Assembly (NCBI GenBank): GCA_964019425.1
Contig: OZ025784.1
Coordinates: 1,302,001-1,366,000, forward strand
Direction of reading: 5' to 3'
DNA: 64,000 bases
Source: Flectonema sp. DT1601
Lineage: Eukaryota; Euglenozoa; Diplonemea; Diplonemida; Diplonemidae
The position numbers and the translations under genes are program-made. This document shows positions 63,119 through 64,000 of the stretch, piece after piece. Each line of letters starts with the position of its first letter. Position 1 is the first letter of the stretch. The notes under the pieces were generated by a model, which searched no databases, was not told the origin of the DNA, and worked only from the letters and a program-made list of their open reading frames with translations.

Positions 63119-63605
63119 GTGTATTCTCTTTAACGGAGATAACGTGACTCTCTTGTCGTAAAAACTTGGTCGGCGTGCGGTCGAGAGCTTCACTCTGCGG
63201 CATTGTCGGAGGAATTGAGGCTAGAGGACAAAGAGGGGTGATATAATTAAGGGTAGGGATAAGGGGTTTAATAAGAGGAGTAAAAAGACTACTCGTAGTT
63301 GTAAAGAGCGAGAGGTAGTTCTTTGCTATCTTCATCATAGCAACAGATTCATACAGAACGGGGGTTCGGGGGGAAACTTGTTGACTAAAGTGGGTCATAC
63401 GGGGACGCGCGGCACGCAAACTCTCGACCTCCTGTTGAGTATAGAAAAGTCTTATTTTACTTTCTCTTTCCTCATTACATTTGGTCTCCAATTCGTTCGA
63501 CAGAAGAACAAACCTTTGATGGTAATTAAAGAGCGCCATTTCCGATAGGTCTGCTCTCTGAGTCAGATTTGCGAGCTCACGTTTCCTGTAATCTTCCACT
63601 AAGTC
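63119..63605 (-). mobile_element. LINE-B, distal part ending at its 5' truncation
   Basis: Collinear with LINE-A 30998-31485 (ORF tail), continuing LINE-B from 42656. It ends at CTAAGTCAT and passes directly into SE2 (TTGGTTCATC), so this is the 5' truncation point of LINE-B. The coding fragment (CNEERESKIRLFY region) matches LINE-A. Confidence 0.87.
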
Positions 63606-63703
63606 ATTGGTTCATCTCAGGTTTTAGAAGTCTTCGTCCTGTTCGTTGGGAAGGGCCTGAATCAAAAGTTCACTGCCCCTATTCCTCTCCCAAATTTCTT
63701 ATT
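63604..63703 (+). mobile_element. SE2 copy 2, 3' end
   Basis: The last ~100 bp of the SE2 copy that began at 23422, identical to 23328-23421, including the TGAAT-CAAAA-GTTCA hairpin. It stops at CAAATTTCTTATT and minisatellite sequence follows. Confidence 0.85.
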
Positions 63704-64000
63704 TTTCCGAAAACTTTTTGTGTGGAGCTTGCCATTTTTTAAACTTTGTGTGGAGCTTGCCGTTTTTTAAACTTTGTGTGGAGCTTGCCGTTTTTTAAAC
63801 TTTGTGTGGAGCTTGCCGTTTTTTAAAACTTTTTATGTGGAGCTGGTTTTTTTGTGTGGAGCTTGCCGTTTTTGAAAACTTTGTGTGTGGAGTTGTTTTT
63901 TGAAAACTTTTTATGTGGAGCTGGTTTTTTTTGTGTGGAGCTTGCCGTTTTTGAAAACTTTGTGTGGAGCTTGCTGTTTTTTAAAACTTTGCGTGTGGAG
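63704..64000. repeat. Minisatellite, third block (runs off the window)
   Basis: The same GTGTGGAGCTTGCC/GTGTGGAGCTGG units as at 19968-23137. It marks the right flank of the SE2 insertion and shows that the 40-kb nest sits within one array. Confidence 0.88.

Overview
The window is eukaryotic and probably from an early-branching animal. All five host genes lie on the minus strand as long uninterrupted reading frames. Two are tandem 2'-5'-oligoadenylate-synthetase-like genes, a family known from sponges and other animals. The others are a choline-transporter-like (SLC44/CTL) protein, a kinesin-7/CENP-E-like motor and an anion-type Cys-loop receptor. OAS and CTL together would fit a sponge and the receptor would fit many animals, so I do not name a taxon. 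Each host gene has a splice-acceptor-like CAG only 12-15 nt upstream of its ATG. That could mean short 5'-UTR introns or spliced-leader trans-splicing.

Layout. 1-731 is unassigned, with a possible piggyBac terminus. 732-4130 and 4484-8584 are two copies of a duplicated OAS-like locus. 8585-10113 is intergenic and contains a MITE. The SLC44-like gene is at 10114-12093, the kinesin at 12786-15419 and the Cys-loop receptor, with an EF-hand in its M3-M4 loop, at 15770-17815. 17831-19967 holds unassigned sequence, a relic LINE fragment and two foldback repeats. From 19968 to the end the window is a minisatellite loaded with nested retroelements.

The nested region is the main discovery. Three families occur: an 11.5-11.9 kb LINE with a restriction-like endonuclease (R2/NeSL/Hero type, ~1,708-codon ORF, ~4 kb satellite array inside its 3' UTR), a 1.39-kb element (SE1) and a 1.28-kb element (SE2). 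By matching each interrupted copy to an uninterrupted paralogue inside the window, the order can be read like Russian dolls: minisatellite > SE2 dimer (23138-63703) > LINE dimer A+B (24603-63605) > SE1 trimer (42657-63118) > LINE dimer C+D (43893-61037) > SE1 dimer (49813-52269). A separate SE1 monomer lies at 20781-22028.

Each insertion has a fixed 3' end and no obvious target-site duplication. Five of the six are head-to-tail oligomers: complete copies beside the 3' junction, ending in a 5'-truncated last copy. This is what target-primed reverse transcription with end-to-end template jumping, or copying of multimeric RNA, would leave. All three families end in a similar 3' tail carrying a hairpin with the same CAAAA loop and covarying stems. 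I infer that SE1 and SE2 are non-autonomous partners of the LINE. These assignments come from reading by eye; no alignment or database search was run.
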